Of a stretch of 64,000 nt of DNA, positions 12,539 to 23,291 are shown one piece after another. The position numbers and the translations under genes are program-made. A model generated the notes under the pieces. The model did not search any database. It saw nothing but the letters and a program-made list of their open reading frames with translations, and was not told the DNA's origin. Origin of the DNA: Phanerochaete sordida (lineage: Eukaryota > Basidiomycota > Agaricomycetes > Polyporales > Phanerochaetaceae); NCBI GenBank assembly GCA_019973155.2, contig BPQB01000027.1, positions 186,001-250,000 of the forward strand. Direction: 5' to 3'. Position 1 is the stretch's first letter; every line of letters starts with the position of its first letter.

Positions 12539-14814
12539 GATCGTTGTATTGTACTACTTACCCTGGACGTCAGTCGACATGAATGGACAGACTCATCCTG
12601 TAATTATTTTGCATCCATCCATTTTCTTCTCCTTCTCGCTACTCTACGTTGGGCCGACGCTGTCGCCTGTCGCGGTGGACAGAGTATAGAATCTATCTGT
12701 GTTGCGCGCGCCATCCCGACTGCCGCCAGACCCTGAAATAAGCATTGATCATGCATCTCCCGTTCTCCCGAGCCAATCAAAGGACGAGAAATTAGCCGAC
12801 GCGATGCCGAAGCTGACGGCCTCTCCGCGACTTGTTCGTCGTCCCGTGATGCAGCGCGACGGCGTTGTGCACGAAATCATCGGAAAATATTCAAGAAGTG
12901 CATTTGAATCCTAGAAACAGCCTTGGAACAGTCTTGGCGGACGTGTCTGCGGCGTATATGAGCAGATACGAGGATTCGAACCGCTACAAAGTTACGTCCG
13001 CTGCAAATTGCCATTCAAGCTCGAATTCAGTGCAGGGTTAATGACGGCTATCGCATTGGCATAAGCTAATTGCTGCACATGCACGCAATGAATGTGCGCT
13101 ACAGACCATATTCGAAATCGCCTATTCAAGCCGTAAACCTCGGAACAACCGTAGGGGTTCGATACAGCCGAGGAGCCTCTCGGAGTCGCGCCCCCGCACG
13201 CAGGCTTGTCCGTCGGGTCTTCGCGCGCGTCGCATTGCGGGGAGCGACAGGCGCGAGACAGTTGCTGCCTGCGCAGAGCTTCGAATGCGGGGCAGCGCGC
13301 CGCCGGCATTTCCTCGAGCGTTCGCGCGCTGCAGGCGTGCACCGCGCGGACGCGCATGTGACGGCCACGGTGCGGTTCGCGCATTCAGATACACAACGAG
13401 CGGTGCGGCCGACCGGCCGTCACGCGACTGCGCGCGGACGCTGCCAGCGTGCACGACGCGGCGAGGGCCGAGCGCGGCGCCAGGCCCGTTCGCGGCCCCT
13501 GCGCTTCGCTCTGCGCCGAAGCGGGGCACGGCGATCGTCTGCGGCTTCGGATGGAACGCTGCCCTATCGCGCTCTCGCCCGTCTGCAGCGCGTGAAGCCC
13601 GAGGCTGGTGTCAGGTGCGTGCAGAGTCGTAAGCTCGCCGCCCTGAATTTCATTTCTTTCACGACAGCTTCTGGAGCGAAACCTTGCGGCAAGCTCGACA
13701 GTGAAGGCGTTATCTGCGGTAGCGTAAGCATCAGAAGAAGACCCTGTGGCGGAACCATGCATGGCCGGGTCAGGAGGACTGACCGCGGTGAGCCACCTCG
13801 ACTCGGCGGCATTGACGAGAAGGTTGCGTCGAAGCTATCGGTTTAGCGTACCGCTTCCCTGGTCTTCGAGAGCTAAGCAGACGTCTCTGGGGCTCTTGAC
13901 GACTGTGGGGGACCGCGGTAGGGGCACATGTCCAATGGACCCTGCAAACATGACGCCGTGCATAGTCAGACTGACTCGGAGGTCACGGCGTGGAGGGGGA
14001 CATAGCTCCATCGGAAAGGGCACGCCTGTCGAGGAATCAACTGAAAGGACTTACGAATTGAATACACTCCGGCTTCGCGTGGCTAATAGCCTCACCAAGA
14101 CGGGTACGTGCCGCGGCAAACAGGCAAACGATGATGCCCCACGACGCCTGCGTTCTCGGTTTCCAGGAGACTAACGGTGTGCTGAACACATGGTGAGTGT
14201 GTAACAGCTTCCTCGGCAATGGAACAACGCACTTAGCCCATTGCATCGACGTCGTCTTTATCGTAGGCGAAGCCGACAAGAGCGGTCTGCGGGAGAGACG
14301 CGAGTTTGAGCGTTCCCCGGAGCTAGTCGTTTGAAACTCCTCGCGCCCGTCCTACTGTCTTGCCTTGCGCATTCGGCGGGTGAGGTATCCACATGCACGG
14401 AGGGATACAGTCCTCATAACAGCGGAAGCAGAAGCTGGAAGAGTTGGCAGGAGTTGATAGCTCCTACAGGTCCGAGGACTTACGACGAGAATTCATGAGA
14501 AGTCTGCAAGAAAGAGCTCCACGGTCACGGTAGACGCATCGACACCGCTGCTGACAAGAAGATGCACGATATACGGACAAGGAACAGAAGCTAAGTAGGA
14601 CTTACTGTCTGCTCTGATGTGGCTCGAATTCTCGGACGCCATTGTGTGCGGCACGAGCAGGAGCAGCCCCGCGCACTCCGGTCACGCGGGTCTACTCTCG
14701 CAGTCCTCATGCGCTTGTTCCTCCATTCTGGCAGCCCTCTAGGGTAAAATAATACCTCAAAGAAACTGTGTAAGGTGTATGCTATACAAGAAGGGTCATA
14801 GACGAGATGATAGC
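12539..14814. other. Gene-free stretch with GC-rich island
   Basis: Between PRE7 and tRNA-Asn. A GC-rich part at roughly 13150-13560 yields open frames on both strands (258 codons at most) with arginine/alanine-rich translation and no domain. The rest shows stops in all frames. No RNA gene or repeat recognised. Confidence 0.35.
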
Positions 14815-14820
14815 AAAAAA
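14815..14820 (-). terminator. Pol III terminator of tRNA-Asn
   Basis: A run of six T on the minus strand starts four bases after the 3' end of the tRNA, as expected for RNA polymerase III termination. Confidence 0.75.
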
Positions 14821-14824
14821 TCAC

Positions 14825-14925
14825 TGCCCCAGTGAGGCTCGAACTCACGACCTTCCGATTTACGTAAGCAGATCAGATGATCAAACTTAACAGTCGGACG
14901 CTGTAACCAACTCAGCCATGGGGCA
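14825..14925 (-). tRNA. tRNA-Asn(GTT) with a 28-nt intron
   Basis: The minus strand folds as a cloverleaf. Acceptor strands TGCCCCA and TGGGGCA pair fully. The D-arm region is TGGCTGAGTTGG (box A), the anticodon stem is TCCGA/TCGGA, and the loop is CTGTTAA giving anticodon GTT (Asn). The T arm is GTGAG/CTCAC with loop TTCGAGC (box B). An intron of 28 nt (14860-14887) sits one base 3' of the anticodon, the canonical position for nuclear tRNA introns. Mature length is 73 nt before CCA addition. A T6 terminator follows. Confidence 0.92.
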
Positions 14926-15058
14926 TTGATAAGCCTGCCGCTACGTTACACTATATCACCCCAGCTGTTGAGCGTGCCTGCGAGTTGTTCCGCGTCGTGC
15001 GCCTGTTCTTTCGCCTGCACTCGAGGTCACGAACGACAAGTCCAGCTCATCCAAAACC

Positions 15059-15537
15059 ATGCAGCCCTCTCTCATTCGCCGCCAGCTCGGCGGTCTTGTT
15101 CCCCCCAAGGTCGCCTCGCCGTCTCTCCTCGTCAGTCGCTCGACATGATGCATCAGAGTCCGTAGAACTGACTGAAATGCGTCATGCAGACCACCGGCAC
15201 TGGCGCGAGCCTTGCGCCCCTCGTGAACTTCTACTCCAAGCTCCCCAAGGGCCCTGCGCCCTCGTCTGCCTCCGGAGGCATTAAGGGCCGCTTCTTCAAC
15301 GGCAAGAACGCGTCGGGTGCTCCCCTTGTCTGGCTCATGGTCGGCATCTTCGGTCTGGGTTACACCATCGACTACCAGAGTACGTGGCCGTATCATTCGG
15401 GTATATGAAGTCTTGCTAACGTGAAGTCTTTTCTACAGTGCACTTGAGTACGTTCGCAATCAAAAAATACACAATTCAACCGCGTTCTCACTATATTGTT
15501 CCTCCTTACAGAGCACCACAAGAACCACGCCCACTAA
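15059..15537 (+). CDS. ATP17: Mitochondrial ATP synthase subunit f
   Basis: Small membrane subunit of the F0 part of mitochondrial ATP synthase. Four exons; ATG at 15059, an exon beginning at 15190, then a tiny exon (a few codons around MHL) and a final exon ending at TAA 15535-15537. The spliced protein starts MQPSLIRRQLGGLVPPK (import presequence-like), followed by PLVNFYSKLPKGPAPSS, GGIKGRFFNGKNASGAPLVW, the single membrane segment LMVGIFGLGYTIDY, and the terminal HLKHHKNHAH. These stretches match fungal subunit f along its length (~100 residues). The second intron carries a TTGCTAAC branch point. The first intron begins GTCAGT, which is unusual but valid. Confidence 0.92.
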
Positions 15538-18506
15538 GCTACGGCGTGTCAAGATGGTCGCAGGATACACAGAGCGTGGATGTCTTGTGGACAATGCTTA
15601 CCAGACGCGCACATGATGTCCTACCTGTCGGAGAAGTTCCTCATATAGACTTGCCCCGTCCACCGAACCACCAGCGTGCCAGATGCCCACCACCAGCAAT
15701 ACGGCAAAACGAAGACACCAGATGACCAAGCTAGTGCCCACGCTTCGGCGAAGCCAGTAGAGTGCTGTCGGACAAGCTCTTCGGACTGCGCTACGTGCCT
15801 CCTCCCGGTCTCTGTGTCATCTCTGCCAATCTTTTTCCCAGAGTCAGAACCTTCTATTCGTGTGAACGTACCTGCGAGCATGGTGTACCTCTCGCTGCAT
15901 TGTATACACTGCACCCGAGCCATGGAGCTGTCTCCGCGGAACAGGCGAGGAGCTCCGCCTCCGTGGTCAGGGTCGCGTCGTCGCAAGACGTTCGTCCATG
16001 AATGCGATCACCTTCGTGGTCAGCTGCTCGAGCTTGTTGTCTCCTGGCTGTCTCGCATCCGCATCTCATGAGAGTTTGCCAGCATATCATTGTGCCTTGT
16101 ACAAACGCGGATTTGCTACCGAGTGCTAACGTCGCTAACCACCAGCCACGAGGACCATCGTGTGCGCCTCTGCTAACCCGATTTCGCCGCAGAGAGAGGC
16201 ATACCTTTGCGCCACCCTGCTCTTGGCTATGCCATTGCCCTTGCGTCGAGACCTGGACCGCGTGCTGACGATTCGGTAGGTAAACATCTTCACCTCGTGT
16301 AGCCGCGACTCATTCATACGTTACTCAAAGTTGCACGCAGGAACGAAGACTTCCGCCGCGGAACTGTACCGACCTCGAGAGAACGGTCGCGTGACGATGC
16401 TATCGGTAGGTTTTGCACGCCACCCATGAACCTGAGTTTCGACTGACCGACAAGGTTAGCCTAACTCCTGCTTCGTACTTCTGCTTCTCCTAGACCACCA
16501 ATGCGTACGAAGTCCTTGAGGCACGCCCATGCCGAAATGCCTGCGTTCTGTGACGGCACCCATACAAACGATGCCGCCGCCCAGTTTGGAGGTACGATCA
16601 CCTTTCTCGCGACTTGTCCGCAACCTCCGCTAACCTTACGCCAGTACTCGCGTATAGGCGCCATGTGTGTGCTCTGCACTCCCTCCTGCGGAGAGCACGT
16701 TAGCTGGGCCCGAGCCCCTGGAACCCTACTCAGCGTCCCCTGCTATCGCATCTCAACCAGGCTAGCTGATCATCCCTCTGGACAACCACGACGTCGTAGC
16801 AGATCTTCCGCTCTCAAGCAACGACCAGCCTACATCTATCCGCATTTACACGCGCTGCGACCGCGACGCAGGCATCAAGGCACTCGTGGCATGACGGGAC
16901 AGGCGTACAGCTTTCTGGTACGTGTCACCAAGGTCAGTATACAAATTCCCCAACTAAAAACCTCGCAGTCCATAGTGCAGCGCGTCGTTTTTGCTGCTGT
17001 CACCACTCTATCCGCGACTCCGCAAGCTCCTCGTACAGCACAACCGTCGCTCAGTCTCATGAAGCAAACTATTTTTCGCCAACCCGCGTCCCAGCAGCGA
17101 ACGCCACCAATGTCCGGTGTTCGTATCATTCAAAGTCGTCTTCGTCGTCTACCGAGGCTATCTATCGACGCTCTTATCTCTGGTGGAAAGCCCCAGCGGT
17201 GCTCCGACGCAGATCCTTTGCTGTTGTTCCTTTATGCATGTGCGTTCGGCGCGGAAAACTCGCCTTCGCATGGTCGCTTCCCCAGGCCAGCTATGATATC
17301 ACCACGATTCGCATGCTTTATCAATGCTCGCGCAAGCTTTTACGCTCTGCCCCCCTCTCCTTCCGCCCCCCACCCGGTACAGCAGCTTCCTCTCGCGTCG
17401 CTCCCGAGCCATCCCGGCGTCCTGCGGCCTTCTGCAGTGCATATCGCGATAGCGCGACGTGCGAAATGCGCTCGGATGGCGCTGCCTTTTCTGCGACGGA
17501 AGGCCGTGGGGCCGCGCGCGGTGCGTCGCGCCGCCGTTATCTGCATTGTGCTATTCTCAAGCCCGCCCTTCTAGTGCGGCGGGGCCTTGGCGTGGCCCTT
17601 GCGGGGTGCGAGAAGCAGGACGCCCGACGCGCGCGACCCGGCGGCGGCCGCAGGGTCGATCCCAGGACTGGCGCGAAGGCACAGCGTGTCCGCCGGCGAT
17701 TGAGGGGCCCAGCGAGCCAAACGCCATCTTGCGCTCCTTCCTCCCCCGCCTTCTCCTGCTGAGCCCGCACCGCGGCACGCCCTGCGCCTGCGTGCCTGCG
17801 CGCCGAGCCGGCCTGACAGGCTCTGCAGAGCCGGAGCCAGGGCTGCCGGCCCCCGCGCCGGGTCTTCTGGAGCTTCCACCGGGAGCGCCACGAGCCCGAA
17901 CTGTTAGGCTCCCGCAGGCGGCCGTTCCGGGCATGGCGCGCACCATTCCTCGCGGCGCCCTTCTGGCTCTGACAGGATCAGCCACTACGCGCACCGCCCC
18001 GCGGGCCTCGTGCAGAACGCGTGGCTCGCACTTCGCTGGGGCCGCCGCCGTCGGGGCACATCGGAGCCCTCTCGTAAGATGCCACCCCGGCCGCGCCGCC
18101 AGGGTCGACGAACGTGATGGGTCACGCGGCTCCCTCAGACATGCGTAAGCCCGTGGCGACCCTACTCTCTGCCCGACGTGACACAGATCCCAGTACGTGC
18201 TATACCTGGCTCTCTCCCGCTGACGTACGCGCAGCAGTGGACACGCCCTGGACAGATGACGACCAAGACCCCAAAACGTGCATTGCTAAGGTATCGAATG
18301 ACTAGACGGGTAACAATCTCGAGTGGTATGATACAGGTGGTATTATGCTGCAGCTTCGGAGTGTAATGTGGGAGCAGAGACGGTTGCGGTGCGTACGACG
18401 AGGGTCCATGTTGCGACACGACGGAGATGAGGGAAGAGACAGGTGCGGAGAGCAGGGAAGGCAGGATGTGACAGCGTGTGGCAGACTGGGCCACGGTGGC
18501 GCGTGC
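15538..18506. other. Unassigned region with several intron-like signals
   Basis: Between ATP17 and a weak cysteine-rich frame. At 16126-16644 four CTAAC branch-point motifs each lie 10-30 bases before an AG, and GTAGGT donors occur at 16276 and 16406. This would define exons 16193-16275 and 16341-16405, readable as AYLCATLLLAMPLPLRRDL and NEDFRRGTVPTSRERSRDDA. I could not extend this to a recognisable protein; it may be an unknown gene or a decayed one. A 357-codon open frame (16501-17574) has no domain, and the GC-rich DNA at 17330-18110 looks non-coding. Confidence 0.3.
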
Positions 18507-18986
18507 TCAGGTCGGTACGGTCCGCGCCGCGGCTGCTCGGCACTGGAAGCAGTCGTCGTTGACCGTGTCGACGTCCCTCTGGATGTCGGGGCCAAAGTTC
18601 TGCGCGGACACCGGAACGCGGGCGTCAGCACGCTGCTCGTACGATGGGCCGGACGGTGCGCCACCGCGCTCCTGGCGCGACGCCCGAGCACTGACCTTGA
18701 TGCAGGTTGCGTCTCGGCAGCCCTTGTGGTGCTTCAGGCTGCGCTCGCACTTGGGCGAGTCGCAATCCATGATCGCGGCCACCATATGGCGCTGGAAGTG
18801 CTGTCGGAGCGCGGTGATTATCAACTGCAGGCCCATATGGCGGACGGCCGAAACTCTCGTACCCCGCACTTGGACCAACGTGTTCCTTCTCTGGAAAATT
18901 GCTGGTGAGCGTGCGTTCATGTGGCGGTCGTTTGATACGTACGCGATGCGGCGGCACATGTTTCTTTGTAGAGGAGGACCGGACAA
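18507..18986 (-). CDS. Possible exon of a small Cys-rich protein, unrecognised
   Basis: A 159-codon minus-strand open frame. Its second half is cysteine- and histidine-patterned: [18 protein letters not shown], then a Cys four residues on (RDATC), and near the end NDDCFQC. The spacing C-x4-C-x6-HH-x2-C-x3-C resembles a small metal-binding knuckle. The first half has no pattern. No upstream exon or promoter was identified, so start and end are those of the open frame only. It may be one exon of an unknown gene, a gene relic or chance. Confidence 0.25.
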   Translation of the reverse strand: MSGPPLQRNMCRRIAYVSNDRHMNARSPAIFQRRNTLVQVRGTRVSAVRHMGLQLIITALRQHFQRHMVAAIMDCDSPKCERSLKHHKGCRDATCIKVSARASRQERGGAPSGPSYEQRADARVPVSAQNFGPDIQRDVDTVNDDCFQCRAAAARTVPT

Positions 18987-20790
18987 TAAGATCTTTTGTG
19001 GCTGTCTGGATGGCGAGCGCGTTACAGGCAGCGGGACTGAGCAGGTGGCTGGGCGAGGCTCTTAAAGCGTGTCGGAGTGCTATCTGCAGCGGGATAGTGT
19101 GGCGGCGCGCGGACCTCGAGTGTGGGTGGGGGGAAGAAGGGACAAGGAGTGGCCATCCCACCAGCGCACCTGTCCTTTATGCAAAACCGGAGGACTAGAA
19201 GCGCTGGCCCGCAATCAGAACCGTTAAAGCGGTGTATTCAGGCAGCCCGCATGGATCCGCTTTCGTCCTAGGACTTATCTTGCGAGACGGGGGCTTCTCT
19301 CGACCAGCCAGGCATGACTCCGCAGGCCGCTCACTAGCCGTTCTTGCACCTCCGCTGCAACAAATGAGCCCTGCTGTCGGGGCCCTTCCTGCAGCCTTTC
19401 TGATGAGCTATTCATGTGACTCGCCCGAGCTGTTGTACTTCGTTGGGCCCCGTCTCCGGCGGCAGTTCCCCCTCCGTCGCGCCCGCCGGAGCGCACTGCG
19501 GCGCGCGCGCGGTTGCCGCTTCTTCGCAATATCTTGCGTAAACAGCCTTCGCCGGCTACGACATCCAGCTCGCCACCGCACTCTTCACCTGCGTGCCCAT
19601 TGTCTGCACATGTGCCGCTGCAGGTGGATATGTGGAACCCGTGTATCCCGCAGAGTTCTGTCTGCTGCGCGGGTGCTATCAGAAAACCTCTATCAGCATT
19701 GTCCCACTCTCCGTGCCGAGCACAAGCTTCCCCGGGCAACAGCAGGTCCCAAGACTCGCGGGCCCCTGCCGCCGTCGGCGCGAACACTAAATCACCCAAC
19801 GGTGCGGGGCCACGGTTCTCCCATCCGCGTTCCTAGCTCTTCCGAGGTGTTGTGCACGGCGTGCGTCCTGGGGATCGGGAGCCCAGGGGCCGAACACTGC
19901 GCTAGTTAATTGCAGCTTGGCAATGTGACGTTGCAGGCACGGCAGCCTCTGCGCACCGCTCGGCGGGTCGCATGGGCAGGTGCGGAGGCGCGCCGCACGC
20001 GCAGGCAAAGATCGACGACCCTGCAGGCCATTTTGCCCGTCGACTGAATGCACACCCATCGCCCGGCTGATGTGCCGTATGAAAGGTGGGAATACGAACG
20101 GCCGCACTTGCGCAGCACACCCGATAGCCCGCTGGCTGGTCTGTCCCGCCAGGACACTGCACTTTTGCCACGGCAGATTCGCTCAGATAGCAACAAGTCG
20201 TTTAGCAGCAAATGTTCCAAGCAGCGTGCTTAGCTCAGCAGGTGTTGCACCCAAAAGGAAGACATTCGGCACAGAAACCGCCGCATAGGGACACTTCAGC
20301 GCAAATCTCGAGCCCGACGGAGAACGCCTTGTCCACCCAGTGAGAACGCGTCGCCGGCAGGCCGCGCAGGCTAAAATCTCTGCAGCTCCGGGGATTCGAG
20401 GTATCCAGGCAACACGTCCGTCGCTGCCGCCATCCAACGCGCGCCCAGCGCCGCGCGTGTACGTTTCGCCACCGCGGCCGCTGCAGGCTCTGGCGCGGGC
20501 GGCGAGGGGGCCCCCGCGCCTTGCACCGTGACCAAGCGCAACTCCGCGCGCCACAGCACCGGACGCCGCAAAGCGTGCACACGGGTCCGCCGCCCCTGCG
20601 CTCCCACGTCTGTCGGGGCGAGGGTCCACGGGCACACCAGTCAAATGACACCAAGACTCTCCGTACCGCCCGCGGTCACCTGCCGTGCGCGCACCCGCCC
20701 GCCCGGGTCGACGTCCAGCCCCGTTTCGGGGGACAAAGTGCCCCAGTCCGGCTGTGGGTATATTTTTGGCGGCGCGTCGCGCGTGCGTGT
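18987..20790. other. Gene-free stretch downstream of GPI16
   Basis: No convincing open frame, repeat or RNA gene. The longer frames on both strands around 19230-20290 are unrelated to any family I recognise and lack splice support. Confidence 0.35.
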
Positions 20791-22687
20791 CTACGTGTCC
20801 GCCGGTGCCGCCGGCGCGAGCGCGACGACGACGAACTTGCGCGTGAGCAGGTTGAAGACGCCGCCGAAGACGAGCGCGATCAGCGTGCAGCTCATGATGA
20901 TCACGTTGTACGGCATGCTGAAGTCGGGCGTCGCGAGGTCCACGAGCAGCACCGGCGTGTACACGCGCCGGAGGCGTGCGGCGCCCGTCGCGTTCGCGCC
21001 GAGGGGCACGAACACGGCCGGCGGGAGGTCCCACCCGCGCTGCGCGTCGGGCGGGTGCTCCGTGTACCGCAGGAAAGGCTTCACGACGTCCATCGTCAAC
21101 TGCACCGTGCTGTTCGCCGGGAGGGTGAGCACCGCCTGCAGCAGGCTCGGGCGCGCGTGTGGGACCGGCGGAGTGTACGACACGATCGAGACGAGGTCGT
21201 CTGCAGGGCCGTCAGTGCGAAGCCGCGCGAAAACAGGGCAGGAGACGCACCGCGCGGGATGCCGTCGCAGACGACGCGCAGCGAGTGCAGGTAAAATTGC
21301 AATAGCCACGGCATGGTCTCCAGATAGCTCGTCTTGACCTCGTGCGGCGCCTTGTTCGTCAGCACGACGGACAGCTGGCCCTTGTACTGGTCTGAGCCCG
21401 AGAGCCTCCGTCGGATCATCAGCGCGGACTGGGGCGCGTCGAGGGCTAATTGCAGTGTCAGCGATTATCGCGGCGTCTCCTTGGAGCACTGACAATATTC
21501 GAATTGCGTTTCCTCGGGCCACCGCATGCCGACGTCGATGGGCTTATCGACTGCAGCGATCTGTGAGCACGGCCGACCTGGGAATAGTTGCCTCATTGCG
21601 TACCATGCTTGACGTCGTACACGGCAAATCCGGCGTGGCGTGCCAGCGGCGCCGGTTCCGTGATAGCACCTCCGGCGGGAGGCACCCGCACTGCGATCTC
21701 GCTGGAGCTTGCCACAGGACAGGATCGTTCGATGGAACGATCGAAGAGCGAGGTCATAGACCAATCTGCGCGCCATTACAATCGATCGTGCTCCGGCAGA
21801 AAACCCAGATCGTACCTCGCTTCTTGTCCCCAGAGTATCGGACCGGGTTCAGGACGGCTTGGAACGCGAGGCGCACCTCGATGCCGGCGCCTTCGAGGTA
21901 GCGGACGTGCACGCCCATGCCGTGCCAGTCTGCGTCAAACAGCCGATGCGGGTTAAGCAGTGTGGCGATGCCCGACCGCGCTTTGCAAGGTAGCAGCTTT
22001 AGGAATGGCGTGAGGTTCTCGGTGCAGACTCGTTCCGACGGCAGCGTGCCGTGTCTCAACGCATGGGTCGTGGACGAGAGTGGCAGGTCGCCTTCTGGTT
22101 GAAACGTCAGAGCAGGGGATGTCGTGCGCTGCTCGTCGAGTGAGCCGATAGATGCACAGAAGAGGCCCGCCAGAGCGTTTCGCAGGTTCTTCCATCGTTC
22201 GTCGGCGCTGTCGACAGTCGGTCAGCTGGCAGGCCGACACTAATTGAAACGTACGTCTGCACTGCTCCCTCACCCATCCAAGCCCATAACTCTGCCCCAG
22301 TCCCAACGCCCTCCTCTTCAGGATAGCCCCAGTTCTGGTAATCCCACTTGCCCGCGTTAAGAGTCAAGTGCAGCTCCGTGATGGCATTGTCTCGCAGGAT
22401 CTGGCCCAGAGCAAGGGGAAACAACGTGTAATGCTGTGCTGTCGACTGCGAGATAAACGCGGCCGGAGCATACCAGAAGAGGGCAAGCACGTACAATCGT
22501 CCTCCTCAGCAAGTGCTGCTGGGTCTCGCGGCCGGGCACCCTCGAGGAGGGTGGTGAAAGCGAAAGACGCGGTGACTGTGCCGTCGAGATTGGGCGAGAG
22601 GACGAGCCTCTCGCTAAAGGATTCTTTAGCAGAGCATATTGAGCAGACCAGAAGCAACAGCAAAGACAACGGAAGAGTTTCAATCAT
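20791..22687 (-). CDS. GPI16: GPI transamidase subunit Gpi16 (PIG-T)
   Basis: Luminal subunit of the ER complex that attaches GPI anchors to proteins; it partners the protease Gpi8. ATG at 22687 opens a signal peptide (MIETLPLSLLLLLVCSICSA) followed by ESFSERLVLSPNLDGTVTAS. Splicing gives SQHYTLFPLALGQILRD, the hallmark HLTLNAGKWDYQNWGYPEEE and GTGAELWAWMGEG, then DERWKNLRNALAGLFCASIG, LPCKARSGIATLLNPHRLFD and DWHGMGVHVRYLE. Later exons hold DQYKGQLSVVLTNKAPHEVK and MPWLLQFYLHSLRVVCDGIP. A C-terminal membrane helix (NVIIMSCTLIALVFGGVFN) is followed by a short tail ending at 20791. An alternative upstream ATG at 22765 would mask the signal peptide and is less likely. All exons keep frame. Confidence 0.93.
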
Positions 22688-23291
22688 GTAAGCATCGAGG
22701 ACGGAGGACGTTGCGGAATGAGAAAGCCCTCGGACGCGGTATGCGCGAGCATCTAAAAATGGCAACCGTCATCAATGATGCAAGTGTCTTTCTGGGACAT
22801 AATACTCTCACGGTCACATCCAGCAAACGACTTGCCCTTCGACCACGACCAAGGTCCCGAAAACAAGAACGTATGGGATAAAACGGCGGTCACTATACAA
22901 ATGGAAAATTCATATCTTCTCACTACTTTCAAAGTGACTTTGATTGTTCAGTGAGAGCAGCACCATCGCCGACGCAATCCAAATCGCACGCTATCTGCGG
23001 CAAACGGGACGATGACAATGATCCCCCGAAGCGGATGTCGTTCGGCTGAAAAGCTACGTACTCCCACTTGAGTCGTGCTGTACCTGCAGCTGGATCCACG
23101 CCATTGATTTAATGTTAGGTCCTACGACCTCGCTGGCCGAGCAGCGCTTGTTGCTTCGGCGCGCGGTTGTTGATCTACTTATCTTTCGAACTTGTTCCTG
23201 ACCCACTCGCACTCGCCTCCGCTAACTGTTTCTAAGGGGGTCCCAAAGCCATCTGACATTGATTTCGCACACATTCTATGGACTTTGCGCT
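22688..23291. other. Divergent intergenic region GPI16 / family array
   Basis: About 600 bases between the divergent starts of GPI16 and copy D. It must contain both promoters, but I see no clear TATA box or repeat. Confidence 0.4.

Noticed and set aside
13070..13846. 258-codon plus-strand frame
   Set aside because: Arg/Ala-rich and mirrored by minus-strand frames; no start context or domain.
16501..17574. 357-codon plus-strand open frame
   Set aside because: No domain, mixed low-information sequence and likely splice sites inside it; the length alone is not evidence in GC-rich DNA.
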